A stretch of DNA of 64,000 nt. Origin: Rhypophila decipiens. Its lineage: Eukaryota; Ascomycota; Sordariomycetes; Sordariales; Naviculisporaceae. The position numbers and the translations under genes are program-made. Each line of letters begins with the position of its first letter. The first letter of the stretch is position 1. The notes beneath the pieces were generated by a model. That model ran no database searches. It was not told the origin of the DNA and worked only from the letters and a program-made list of their open reading frames with translations. Shown here piece by piece: positions 48,637-59,224 of this stretch. Location of the stretch: assembly GCA_033297075.1 (NCBI GenBank), contig MU858233.1, positions 1 to 64,000 of the forward strand, in the 5' to 3' direction.

Positions 48637-48935
48637 AGAGTAGTGCCTTTATATAAGAAGACTGGTGCCTGTATATGAGAGTAGTGGTGCCTGAATATTA
48701 GGCGCCTTTCGGAATGGTAAACTGCGCGTGATGGGTTGAGCAAGATGAACAGAGATCTGGTTTCACTTTTGGGGGTGGTTTTATGAGATGTGACAGAGCA
48801 GGAACATGATAACATCCCATGAACCAACCAACTTCCACTCTCTCAACCTCAACCTCATCCATTGACTCTCTTAAAATTCACCATACACCGTTTATGTATT
48901 GACCAAATAAGCAAGACCGAGCTCTCGATAATTAA

Positions 48936-49604
48936 ATGGCTTCGCAACTTCCAAGGATCCCATGGTTCGTCTTTACTGTGTTTGAGCCAATCTCACTGTA
49001 AGCGCCCGTCAGCATCTCCCTCCACTGATGGAAATGATGGAGCCCCCCCAAGTCAGAGGGGAAAGCAGTCAACTCAAAATTAAACTAACCTTTAAAAGAC
49101 TGGCAGGTGCTATTCCGGCGATCTTGGCACCTGAATGGTTTGCCTCACAACAGACCTTTCAGCTCACCGGCTCGATCGTAACGAAATCAGAGAATGAGGC
49201 TGTCTTGAGTGGTCCGGCTCTGATGGTTACGAGACAGCTGGGCAATACCTACGGCGTCGCAGCTTTTGTGGCGCTTGCCGTGCTGTATACAACCTCGGAG
49301 GTGAAAGTTGTGAGAAACTATCTCATTGCCCTCTGGATATGTGATATTGGACATGTGGTGATCACAGTCCTCGGGCTTGGCTATGAGCGTGCGGTCGCTG
49401 TGGGAGACTGGAACGCAATGACTTGGGGGAATATAGGTGCTACGGTGAGTTGGTTATTCATATCTTAAACTTGAGGCCGTTCACGATTGTTGACACGGTT
49501 AGCTTTTCCTCTTCCTGACCCGGTCTGCATATTTTCTCGGTTTTTTTGGGGAAGATGGCAAACGATCAACTTCTCAACATAACAAGGACAAGAAGTCCCA
49601 GTAA
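48936..49604 (+). CDS. small four-helix membrane protein, DUF7704-like
   Basis: Three exons: 48936..48997, 49099..49444 and 49503..49604, about 169 aa. Intron 1 (101 nt) has donor GTAAGC, branch ACTAACC and acceptor AAAAG. Intron 2 (58 nt) has donor GTGAGT and acceptor GTTAG. The joined protein starts MASQLPRIPWFVFTVFEPIS, then LLAGAIPAILAPEWFASQQ, two central helices (AAFVALAVLYTTS; NYLIALWICDIGHVVITVLG), a WNAMTWGNIGAT block, and a final helix (LFLFLTRSAYFLGFFG) before a Lys-rich tail. This arrangement resembles the fungal DUF7704 family. Function is unknown. Its promoter is adjacent to the fold-back element. The ATG at 49028 sometimes suggested by a longer frame would lose helix 1 and lies in the intron. 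Confidence 0.8.
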
Positions 49605-50138
49605 GACCCGCCAGGAGGATTCCAGGGCGGTTTTTTTAATCAACCAGTCGTTCGGGTAGCATCGAGATTTTGTACGAGTAGGAGTATTTCGTAGAGAGGA
49701 CAATGGGATCCGTACTCCGTATCACGGTATCAACCCGAACTGTCATTAAATCCGCCAGTTAAGTCCGGCACATCGACCCCGCTAATTGATAGCTCGTCCC
49801 GTCCCTCAACCTCTGATTTGCTGGCGCATGTCGTCACCAAAGATCACCAAACACTGCAGTAATCGCTACAGATCGCAGCTGACCAAGACGGGAACCGTGG
49901 ATCTCGCTCTCGTATCAACGTACTCGCCGCTCATCCATCTCTCCAAATCACAATATCTTGCAATCAGACAACGTATAACTCGTGACCTCTCCCCTTCCCC
50001 GTAACCTGGACCATTGCCCTTGTTTGCTTTCCATTGATAGCCATCGAGTAGCCATTCTGTTCGGCTCAGCCGGATCATCTCCTTTGAGAGCGACTCTATA
50101 ATCGCCACAGCGGATATCGGACCACAACTTCAAACATT
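49605..50138. promoter_or_regulatory. spacer before the WD40 gene
   Basis: No gene. TACTCCGTA occurs at 49713-49721. The stretch should contain the terminator of the membrane-protein gene and the promoter of the WD40 gene; neither shows a clear box. Confidence 0.4.
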
Positions 50139-52314
50139 ATGAGTGAACAACATCCGGTCCCGGATGCGGTCCCGGATTCATGGGATCAGGAGAGTGAATC
50201 CTATGAAGACACCCATGAACACCTCAGTATTGACGAGGATCGCGACCAGGATTATGTTGACGAGGTTGGCGAAAACGAGGAAGACGAGGATGAAGAAGAG
50301 GATAAAGAAGAAGAAGAAGATGATGACGACGATTATGATGAGGAATATATGGGTGCGTCTGAGTTGTTTCTTATTGCCGGTCCACCCCGTAACCGACTCC
50401 TTGCATTATTCTGATCATTTGTTGCCTCAGATGCTCAAGATGGAGCATTTGAATTGGAAGTTATGATCGAGGCGGTATCAGATGACGAAGGCGCCGACGG
50501 TATCGATGAAGATGACGACGATGCTGCGGGGAATCCTTTACATGGAAGGATATTGAGATTACTAGCCAGTGAGCGACATGACCTCTTCCTTGAGCAAATT
50601 TGACCGCGCTGGGCGTGCTCCTGTAGGATGACCGCCGCTAACCCTGAGAGACAAGGTCGGACAGGTAGACCCGGATTAACTCCTCAGATTCTAGCTCTCA
50701 TTCGGGGTCAATATCCCCGTCAAGGCATGTTTGATGATGACGATGACTACGATGACGACGACGATTACCCGTGGAGGCGAAGACGAACACGACCGCGAGA
50801 ACCTTTGGATCCTGACCGATTTCCCAAGGTACCGAGTGAGGAGGGTAGGAAGCTCATGGAGTCCGGAAATTTTGGAGCCTTTGACGCCAGAGAGCCCGAC
50901 ACGGACACGAAAAGACTTGCTCGGAGGATCCTCGATCGTGAGCTCGGGTTGGGTTCTCGCGCTGGTCGAAAAGCCACCCATAACCCCATGGCCCAGCAGA
51001 TGATACCATCAACGACACCGGAGATGATCATTCACTACGATCAGCCAGTGTGCTGCGGCCAGTTTTCCGATGACGGTAACTTCTTCTACGCTTGCGTGAA
51101 GGACTACCGCGTACGCCTTTACGACACGTCAAACCCGTACAACTGGAGGCACTACAAGACGGTGACGTATCCTTTCGGGCGGTGGACATTGACGGACGCG
51201 GCACTCAGTCCGGACAACAGGTGGTTGGCCTTCACCTCCCTGCAGAGTAGTGTTTGCTTCGCACCTACAGACCCCAACGACACAGGAGACCCGTACTCGC
51301 TTGAACTGAGCTCAACCAACCACCAGATGGGATTTCGAGGTTCTTTCTCCATTTTCAGCGTACGGTTCTCTGGGGATGGTCGAAACCTCGTAGCTGGGAC
51401 TGGTGCCGAGTCTATTGTCGTGTACGATATCGAACGACGACAGACTGTTCACCACGTGCGAGGGCACGATGACGACGTCAATGCAGTATGCTTCGCCGAC
51501 AAGATGTCGCCACACATCCTCTACTCGGGTTCCGATGACTGTACAATAAAGGTGTGGGATACCCGCAGTTTAGGAGACGGCAGGGAGGCTGGCGCATTCG
51601 TGGGCCATGTCGAAGGCATAACATACATCGACAGCAAAGGCGACGGACGGTACATTCTTAGCAACGGGAAAGACCAGAGCATGAAACTGTGGGATTTGCG
51701 GATGGCCATGTCCAGCTCAGACTACGAGAGAAAGGACGCCGCGAAGCCCACACGGACACGGGGGTTCCACTATGATTATCGTAGCGACCGGTACCCGGAG
51801 GACTGCTGGTTCAAACACCCACACGACAACTCACTCGTGACATTCCGCGGCCATCGCGTCCAGGGGACGTTGATCCGCTGCCATTTTTCGCCGCCCGGAA
51901 GCACCGACTCTCGCTACGTGTACTCGGGTAGTTATGATGGTTCTGTTTACGTCTGGAATATGGATGCGACTTTGAAGGCCAAGATCGATGTGAACGGTGC
52001 CACTGAAAACGTCAGACTTGGTTGGCCGAACCGGCGAGTGACACTTGTTCGTGATGTTGGCTGGCATCCGAACGCGCCTCTTCTTGTCGGTAAGTACACT
52101 GCGAAGCTGGCCCCTTGGTTTTCTTTTCCTGTCCCTTTGATCCCTGAACTGATCAATACTGTACGGTGTTTTAGCCTCCGCATGGCAGGGGCATGGTGCC
52201 GAGGCAGGGACCGCCTCGCTGCACTCCTTCAACGAGAACGATGTCGATGAGGCAGAGCCGGGGATGGGCCTCTCTGTGGATGAAAAGCTGGCACCGGCCG
52301 AGCTTTCGTACTGA
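50139..52314 (+). CDS. DCAF11/LEC14B-like WD40 protein
   Basis: Four exons: 50139..50352, 50431..50568, 50656..52089 and 52175..52314, about 641 aa. Intron 2 (50569..50655) uses donor GTGAGC, branch GCTAACC and acceptor ACAAG. The nearer TAG acceptor at 50626 would shift the frame. The N-terminus is strongly acidic (Asp/Glu runs) with a second Asp tract near FDDDDDYDDDDDY. LTPQILALIRGQYPRQG precedes about seven WD40 repeats (starting DQPVCCGQFSDDGNFFYACV). Two repeats end in WDTR and WDLR, the WDxR boxes that DDB1-CUL4 substrate receptors use. By homology with DCAF11 (WDR23) it is a probable substrate receptor of a CRL4 ubiquitin ligase. That role in fungi is inferred. Confidence 0.88.
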
Positions 52315-53667
52315 CTTTCTTCCTTCTCCACCTAGCTCGAGGCCCAGAAGGTCGAGGATCGGCAGGAATGATGAATAGTTGAAATCTTTCCCCTCTGCCA
52401 TACGATGCGTTGGATTTATATAGGGAACAAAGGCGTAAATAACAACTCAATTGTATCTTTGGTCATATGAAGAATCATATTTGCTCTTGAAATTTCATGT
52501 TGGCGAGATGAGAAAGATGAGACAAGTTCACCTGTGAACAGCTGTCAGAGTGGGTCCTGTTCCATGCGCTCCCGCCCCGTCACCCGTCAAGGGAGATGGG
52601 AAGCACGGTCACTTGAGCTCTGAAAGTTCAGCCTTGTGAAGCTACCAAAGACTCCCAACCCAAATTGAACTCAGTTCCCGTTTTAACCTTCTTCACCTCT
52701 CCACATCCGACAACCACCAAACACCTGCTGCTGTGCACCCAGACTGTCAAATCGACCCGGGATCATCGCATAGCTCTGTTCGCCGCGATACTACTGTTGC
52801 GACAGACAGTTTCTTTTAATCTTTGTTTTTCTTCTTTTTCTGTTGTCCTTCACTCGTGTTTGATTGTTCGCGTTCTCGACCTCTGGAACTTGCCACGCCC
52901 TGGCTGCATCTCCAACTCCATCACCACCAATTCGTGCATGCTAATTACTCCACAGTTCCTGCTGTCTCCAGTAATCAGAAGGACTTCACGGAAGATTACT
53001 CGGTCGATACCGCGAGAACGAGAGGTTCGGGCTGTTTGCGCTGCACGAGTCAAGCTGTCTGAAAAAAGCTGCTGGGGAGGCTCGGAGTGAGGAGGAACAA
53101 GACCGATGCGTCACGCTCACACGTACTACTTGTAATACCTACTTTGTCCAAGAGGGGTCTGTCTCCAGTGTGGGGAAAGAAGAGCAGAAACAAAACAAAA
53201 AAAGCAACGACACCTGTCGAAACCAAAGTCCGCGAGCACAGAGCCGCGTCTTTGAATTATACTTCTTTCTTATACCGGGCCGCGGCCACCTGTCTTCTGA
53301 AGTTAGCAAATCTCAGTTTCGGGATCGGAGTGTACGTATCACTGGCTCTCTCTCTACCTTCTGTTTTTCTTCTCTCTCGTCTTCTCTCTTCTCTTCTTTG
53401 CAGTGGACCATTCGGAAGGGGTCTTTTCGTTCCAGCTCAGTTTCTCTTCACCCTCGGGGTACAAAACAATGTCTGCTCTATATCGTCAGCTGCTGATTTT
53501 GGGGCCTCCCAACCACAGACATCCTGTATTTCTGATCCATAGCCAGGCTACCCAATTCACATTTGAATTCAACACAAGAACAGACAGGCTCTCCCTCTTC
53601 TTTGACAGGTCTTGCGCATAACCGCTCCAGCAACAAGTAGTCCGAAGTCCGATTCAACCCGCCCACA
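52315..53667. other. 1.35-kb region, probable long 5' leader and promoter of RRM gene
   Basis: No supported gene. From about 52800 to 53420 the plus strand has long T/C-rich tracts (TTTTTCTTCTTTTTC and TCTCTCTCTACC types), consistent with a long, possibly spliced, 5' UTR of the RRM gene. Open frames in it do not carry domains. Confidence 0.45.
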
Positions 53668-54950
53668 ATGGCCGAAGAAGAGTTCGAAATCGACGTTTAT
53701 GGTGATGAGCAGGGTGGAAACGACCATGGCGAAGGCGATGACTCCCACGCCTACGACAACGAAGGCGCACACGATGCCAATGGCGATGGCAACCAAGACT
53801 ATCACGACAACAGAGATGACCATATGGATGACAGCCATGATCATCAGCAATCACCCAATGGCAACGCCCAGCAGCGTCCTCAGCAAGGTGTTAAGCGCAA
53901 GGAAGGCTCTGACGACCGGCCGGTGGACCCCGGTGCGACCTCTGCCCTCGAGATCTCCGAGCTGAACTGGTGGAATACAGACGATGATCTGCGGCGTTGG
54001 ATAAGGGCAGCTGGCGCTGAGAGCGAACTGAAAGACATTACGTTTAGTGAACACAAAGTTAATGGCAAGAGCAAAGGGTATGTACCGGATCAAATCGTGG
54101 TCAGCTGCTGGTAACCTGCTAACAACTGTATTAGCCAGGCATATGTCGAGTTCGTATCGCAACAAGCCGCGACTGCGACGAAGCACTGCATCGATCGTCT
54201 AAACCAGGAGAACACGCAGCCCGGTCAAATGCAGAAAAGGCATACCGTCATATACTCGAGCCCTACCAACAACCGCTTCCGCACCTTGCCGAAGGATGCG
54301 CCGAACCGCGGTGTTAAGGACACGCAGAACCGTGCGCCGGCCGGCCCAGGCTACAACGACCGGCCTAACAACTTTGTTGGAAATAACAATAACGCCGGTG
54401 GCTACGGTGGATTCCGTGGTGGCCGAGGAGGTTATAACAATGGGCCTCGTGGCGGAATGGGCCAAGGAGGTGGATTCAACCGCAACTTTTCCGGAGGCAA
54501 CATGAACGCCTTTAACAATAACAACATGGGATTTAATAACCCGATGGGAGGTGGAGGCTTTGGCGGTGGTTTCAACCCTCGCGGTGGCATGATGGGCGGT
54601 GGCATGCGCGGCGGCGGCATGCGTGGCGGCCGGGGTGGTGGGATGAACAACATGATGGGAGGTATGCCGATGGGCGGAGGAATGCCTATGGGCGGAATGC
54701 CCAACATGATGGGGGGGATGATGGGAGCTGGTATGCCTGGTAAGTCTGGCGCATGTTTTGCACTTGTGGTCCTTTCCACGCTCGACTCTTCTCCTTACTA
54801 GTAAGACAACTGGCTAACCTTGCACGTTTAACCTCTGAAGCCTTCCAAGGAATGCCGCAACAGTTCAATCCGGCCTTCTTCGGGCAAGGAAACCAGTCCA
54901 ACGATTGGCAGCAGAACCCACATGGTGCGAAAAGAGCTCGAGGCGAATAG
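53668..54950 (+). CDS. CPSF6-like RRM protein (CFIm68-type)
   Basis: Three exons: 53668..54077, 54135..54739 and 54841..54950, about 374 aa. Intron 1 (57 nt, donor GTATGT, acceptor TTAG) falls inside RNP1 and joins to give KGQAYVEF. The N-terminus begins [14 protein letters not shown] and is Asp/His/Asn-rich. One RRM spans about 105-190: the RNP2 region [18 protein letters not shown] is strikingly like CPSF6 (NLTWWTTDEDL). The C-terminal 180 residues are Gly/Met/Asn/Arg-rich with RGG-type motifs and GMPMGG repeats, ending [11 protein letters not shown], a possible nuclear signal. By homology it is a nuclear pre-mRNA 3'-end processing factor. Fungal orthologues are poorly studied. Confidence 0.85.
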
Positions 54951-56869
54951 GGAAGCCATCGGTCATCGTCATCATATAGGGATCGGAACCAGCAATGAAG
55001 ATGAACGGCTCCCACTGAGCTACGATACCCCGAGGAAGCAGATGCTCGCCGAAAACAGATACATCATTTCACTTTACACATATCACAACATACCTCGTCA
55101 CTGATTCGTTTGTTTTACCCGAATACCTTTATTCTGGTACAAGCGATTCAATCTTTATTTTCGAGAAATTCCAAACGGGGCTTTCTTATTTTCCTCGTCC
55201 ACTCAGTTATCAGAAAGGGTTATTAGTTCTTGGAAGCGGAGTTTTTGTTTTGATTTTCTGCCTTTTTTTCCCTTTTTGTTTCTCGGGTTTTACTTTCTGT
55301 AATTTCTTTTCCCCCTCTTTGTCGCTCTTCAGTCATGTGGATATAGTGCAAAGATGGAGGAGGACAGGCGAGCGAGTCAACGAACGTGAGAACGACATGG
55401 AATAGCACATCTGATGGATGGATGTGTGTTCTTTTCCAGGGTGACAAGTCCGATCTCGGGCCATTTTTGCCCCCCTTTCTCTCTTCTCTTGCGTTCGATT
55501 ACGGTTTTAGACGTCACACACACAAATGGGGGAGGAGCAGTGGTCATTCGTTGCCTTGGTTGGGTCTGGGTGTTCTCGCGTTGCCTCTTTTTTTTCGAGA
55601 AAAGAAATCACCAAATGCATTGAGTTTTTGTTTTACCCTTCACTTGTACCAATCTGGCATTTATGGTGTCAAAAATGTTGTATCGTCTTGTCCTGTGTCT
55701 GTGTGTTGGAACATTGGGATATGGTTTGTATATCTGTGAGCGGGTTTGTCGTCTGCAGCACATCATTTGTCTGTCTATATCTGATGGTGTATATGTGATC
55801 GAGCTGGCTGGCTGGCATTTGGGGGTTCGAAGTGAGCGTCCGGGAGACGGAGAAGAAGTTGGCATGGCTGCTTGTAAGATAAAAAGAGTTGGGAGGAAAG
55901 CATCAAGGACTGCAGCGGAGGATACGCAGGACCGCTTCATCCTTTTATGGCTGGCTGTCGTAACTCCTCTGCGATTCAATATTGGGCGTAGGAGTAAGTC
56001 ACTTACCTCTCTCTAGCTGCGGGCGGAGAAGATGATGGCGTGTGTGGGTTGTGAGATAATGAAAGCATCACGGGGAACGGGGCAGACAGGACCGCCCGGG
56101 TCGGGCGGGTCATGCGATTTATATTACCAACGGGCATAGGAGATTGGATAACTAACGGCCTATTCTACTAAGTTCTTTAACGGGTTAGATGCGTTTCGTT
56201 TGGGGCACATGCATTTTACTTTCTGTCCTGTGGTTGTTTGGAGTTACGGGTTTGCGATAGCTGCAGTGCTGGCGTTCGTTGGATTTTATAGACAAGACCC
56301 GGGTCACAGGACGTGAGGTCAATTTTTGGAAATCAAGCATGGGAATTTTGTTCTGGTAGCGGTGGGTGATATTGGAATGACTGGACATATATGTTTCTTG
56401 TGTACAAATATATGCATGTATCTTTGTTTCTCGCTTGCCATTTTACTTTCAAGTTGGAGCTTAGTATTCAGGTACTACTACTCGTATACAAATACTCCTC
56501 GTGTTGAATATATGCCCTGACTGGCTCGACTAAAAGCCTTGAATACCCGAATAAGTTCCTTGACTGGGCTGAAAGGTCAAGTTAGACTAGTGTCTGTATA
56601 TGAAAGTAGTGGTGCCAGTTTATTAAGCCCCTTCTTTAAAGATGACTTATCTTACCTGGGCTCTCGACACCGTCTGGAGACCACTCGGTTATGTTCAAGA
56701 GAGATATCTGGTTATGGTCAATCATCATCCGTGTTGCAGAAAGGGACAAGACAGAGCTGGACTAGCACTCGGTGGGCCATTACCGTATTGCAGATTAGCT
56801 CACTCAGTTCAGTCTTTGATTTTTGAGTTGATAGACTTGAAGCCACGATCATATTTGATCTCAGGCTCA
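54951..56869. other. 1.9-kb gene-free interval
   Basis: Convergent 3' flanks of the RRM and SET genes. Open frames (for example 55386-55798) are Cys/Leu-rich by composition but lack domains or splice continuity. It contains a decayed fold-back-element fragment (listed separately). Confidence 0.45.
56521..56636. mobile_element. decayed fragment related to the fold-back element
   Basis: 56586-56616 matches the right outer arm of the element at 48.7 kb at 28 of 31 positions and continues with a similar TATTAAGCCCCTTCT edge. Just upstream, 56521-56575 resembles two or three units of the 22-bp repeat in reverse-complement orientation (CTGGCTCGACTAAAAGCC, CCTTGACTGGGCTG). No second arm is seen, so it is a partial, rearranged copy. 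Confidence 0.55.
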
Positions 56870-58060
56870 CTAAACACGAAGGTTCTCAATCGTCCTATCA
56901 ATCAACTCCCCAATCTGCTCCCACCGTCTTATCAACATCTTGCGTTGTGACTCTTCACCAGCCGTGCTCTCCTCAATCTTCCCAATCATCTTGGCAATAG
57001 TACCACGCCTGTACTTTTCCAAGATCCTCGCCAACTCCCGATCAACCTCCCCTTGCTGGACCTCATCATCCACATTAAAAGGGCCGTCCAGATACCGTCT
57101 CCACTCGATCAGACTCAGCGCCAGCAGCCTCAGCGCGACCAAAGTGCGATAACAAACACCATTAGAATCAAGCATGTAATTCCCCAAGAAATCCTCATCA
57201 GCAAGCATATCTTTCTGTCTACCTGACAGCTCAGGCAGGATAGCCTCGTCGAGGCAAATCTCATCCCACTTGTTCTCGTCAAGGAGGAACCCGTATTCCG
57301 TCAGCAAGAAATCGTTGCCGTGGTTGCCGTAGCATATGTAGATTTCTTCGCCGGGGCTGTAGGTTTTTGTGGCCCGGATGGCACAGCCTTCTGCGGAAAA
57401 GGTTACTTTTGCGCCTTGGGTGGGATGGTGGTTTAGCAGGTCTGCTACGGGCTGGAGGGCCATGCAATCGTGTGGTGGAGGTTTCTTTCCGTTGCTGCTG
57501 CTGCCGCCGCCGTCGTAGTAGAATGTGCGAGTGTTTACTAGGGCCCAGGCGTACAAGTAGTCCGCTCGTGAGATTTGGGGGAAGGCATTGTGGACTGCCT
57601 GCCAGTCACGATCGAACTTGGCTTCTTGCTTTTTGAGGAGTTGCCGCGCTGAGGGGGGTAAGAACTCATGCAGATGCCGGTCCCAGGTTAGAGGCATTGA
57701 AGCCCAGACGTCTTCTCTTGAGGGGAGGACTGCGTTCCATGGGGCGTAGTTGGGTTGTTTGTTTAGGAGAAAGTCGGCGGCTAGGAGGCCGTGGACTCGG
57801 GTTCCCGTTGGAAGTCGGGAGGAGACTTCTTTGCACACTGTCTTGGAGGTTCTTAGGGATGAGGTGGGAACCTTGAGGAGGATGTCATTTTCCTGGGGGA
57901 TGTTAGTATTGTGTTCGGCTGCAGACCTCGTTCTGCTTACCTTGATGGATTTTGTTGCGACCACGCCTATGCCTCTTCCTGGAAGTGGACGAGGCTCGAT
58001 GCCGTGAAGCTCGATGCCTTGCTCCTTTGCCCAGTTCAGGAGGTCTTCGTAGACTTCCAT
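56870..58060 (-). CDS. SET-domain protein lysine methyltransferase (SETD3/SETD6/RKM type)
   Basis: Two exons: 58060..57941 and 57892..56870, about 380 aa. The intron is 48 nt (donor GTAAGC, branch CTAAC, acceptor CCCAG), a multiple of three with no stop, so an unspliced mRNA would encode a 16-residue insertion. The SET domain is split in the Rubisco-LSMT manner: GRGIGVVATKSIK near the start, a long helical insert with LPPSARQLLKKQEAKFDRDW, then the core DLLNHHPTQGAKVTF and SPGEEIYICYGNHGNDFLLTEYGFLLDEN, with Asn-His and Tyr typical of cofactor and substrate binding. A C-terminal LSMT-type helical domain follows. By family knowledge such enzymes methylate ribosomal or other non-histone lysines (or His, SETD3). 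The substrate here is unknown. It is divergent from COQ4. Confidence 0.87.
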   Translation of the reverse strand: MEVYEDLLNWAKEQGIELHGIEPRPLPGRGIGVVATKSIKVSRTRSAAEHNTNIPQENDILLKVPTSSLRTSKTVCKEVSSRLPTGTRVHGLLAADFLLNKQPNYAPWNAVLPSREDVWASMPLTWDRHLHEFLPPSARQLLKKQEAKFDRDWQAVHNAFPQISRADYLYAWALVNTRTFYYDGGGSSSNGKKPPPHDCMALQPVADLLNHHPTQGAKVTFSAEGCAIRATKTYSPGEEIYICYGNHGNDFLLTEYGFLLDENKWDEICLDEAILPELSGRQKDMLADEDFLGNYMLDSNGVCYRTLVALRLLALSLIEWRRYLDGPFNVDDEVQQGEVDRELARILEKYRRGTIAKMIGKIEESTAGEESQRKMLIRRWEQIGELIDRTIENLRV

Positions 58061-59224
58061 TTTCGAGATTTGTCTGCTTCTGGAGTCTTGGGTGGAAGAA
58101 CCAGACTTGATTGTGAGAGAGTGAGATATAAGCCACCAAAGTGGACAAATTGGCAAAACTGAGTTCTCAAAGCCGGGTTCGCAAGAGTATCTTTAAATGT
58201 TGTCATTCATCACGAGCGGAAACTGGCTACAAGGGTTCAAGTATTACTCATAATTCTCCGGGTACAATTATACAATATATAGCCGAATGCGTGGAGCATA
58301 GGTTGTGTATCAAAGTCAATAATTGCGCCTTATTTTCGTCTTGTCATTCATCAGATAGAAGCCTCGTGCCAGGTCAAAAGGGCGCATCCCAGTTGTGCAA
58401 ATATCAAGTGATTGACCATGAGAAGGTTCCAGTTGAGGGCCGAAGCCGTTGGATGTCAACCGGGTCGAAAATGTCCCGCCTGCCACAGTGTGGCTTTAGC
58501 GCCGTTTACTGTGACCGCTATTAGCCAAGTTAGTGGTTTTTGAAAACTACGCTAGTGAGGATGTGTCACACACGTTCAAAGTCAACTTTTTGACCAATTT
58601 GACCATATTAACCATTTCGATATAGTAGATGCGCGTACAAGCCATGCAGTAAAGTAACTATTCCGAGTATGCTGAATTTGAATATCGGCTTCAATTGAGT
58701 ACGTGGATAAAGCGTATGTAGTTATTGATGATTGAAAATAATCAGTATTTTGACCGCGAAAATGCCAAGAGATGCTAAGATTCGACGGGAAAAAATAGTA
58801 AAATGCGACTTTTTTAGATTTTTATCAATAACTATATGCGCTTTATCCGCGTGTTCAATCCGACTCGATATTCGAATTTAGTATACCTGGAATAGTTACA
58901 TTACTGACTGGCGTATACGCGCATCTACTATGCGGCTTGTGGTTGTGAATAGTTGCAAATGCCAGTCGTCAAAAAATCAACAAAATCAGCCATGTGGTGT
59001 GGCACATGCTTACTAGCGTTGTTCTCAAAACGACTGACATGGCTAATGGGGGTCACAGTAGATCCCCGGCCGCCAAGCATTCTCCGGCAGGCATTGGACC
59101 GTTTGCGCCGGTTCCGAGCTCCGAGATGGAACGATTTCGTCAGAACATCATGCCGAGCTCTCACGATGTCTTGACCAAACACCAACAATAGGATGCGCAA
59201 CGCGTCTCCTTGAACCAATCTGCC
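58061..59224. promoter_or_regulatory. divergent promoter region SET / COQ4
   Basis: It holds both start regions and the 304-bp MITE at 58625-58928, leaving about 560 bp on the SET side and about 300 bp on the COQ4 side. No other gene or clear box was recognised. Confidence 0.45.
58625..58928. mobile_element. mariner-like MITE with 105-bp terminal inverted repeats
   Basis: The ends are GTAGATGCGCGTA and its inverse. The left arm 58625-58729 and right arm 58824-58928 are inverted copies matching at roughly 80% by eye, separated by a central segment of about 94 bp. TA dinucleotides flank both ends (58623-58624 and 58929-58930), the expected target duplication of Tc1/mariner-type elements. No coding capacity. 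The arms' divergence suggests an old insertion. Confidence 0.72.

Larger units (their letters stand above)
48055..48712. mobile_element. composite fold-back/MITE-like element
   Basis: A structured block of about 658 bp. Outer inverted arms: 48078-48108 and 48661-48691 are a perfect 31-bp inverted pair, embedded in longer imperfect arms reaching TTTCGGAAGGC on the left and GCCTTTCGG on the right. Between them lie two arrays of a roughly 22-bp unit (AAGGCATTTATTCNAGCCAG), at about 48131-48279 and 48462-48636, both in the same orientation. At the centre is a 39-bp inverted repeat. AATGGTA occurs at both edges (48048-48054 and 48713-48719), consistent with a target-site duplication. No coding capacity, so it is non-autonomous. 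The right end lies about 220 bp upstream of the DUF7704-like start codon. Confidence 0.7.

Noticed and set aside
49028..49468. Single-exon 146-aa version of the DUF7704-like gene
   Set aside because: Its start lies in intron 1 and its end in intron 2; the three-exon model recovers the first and last helices.
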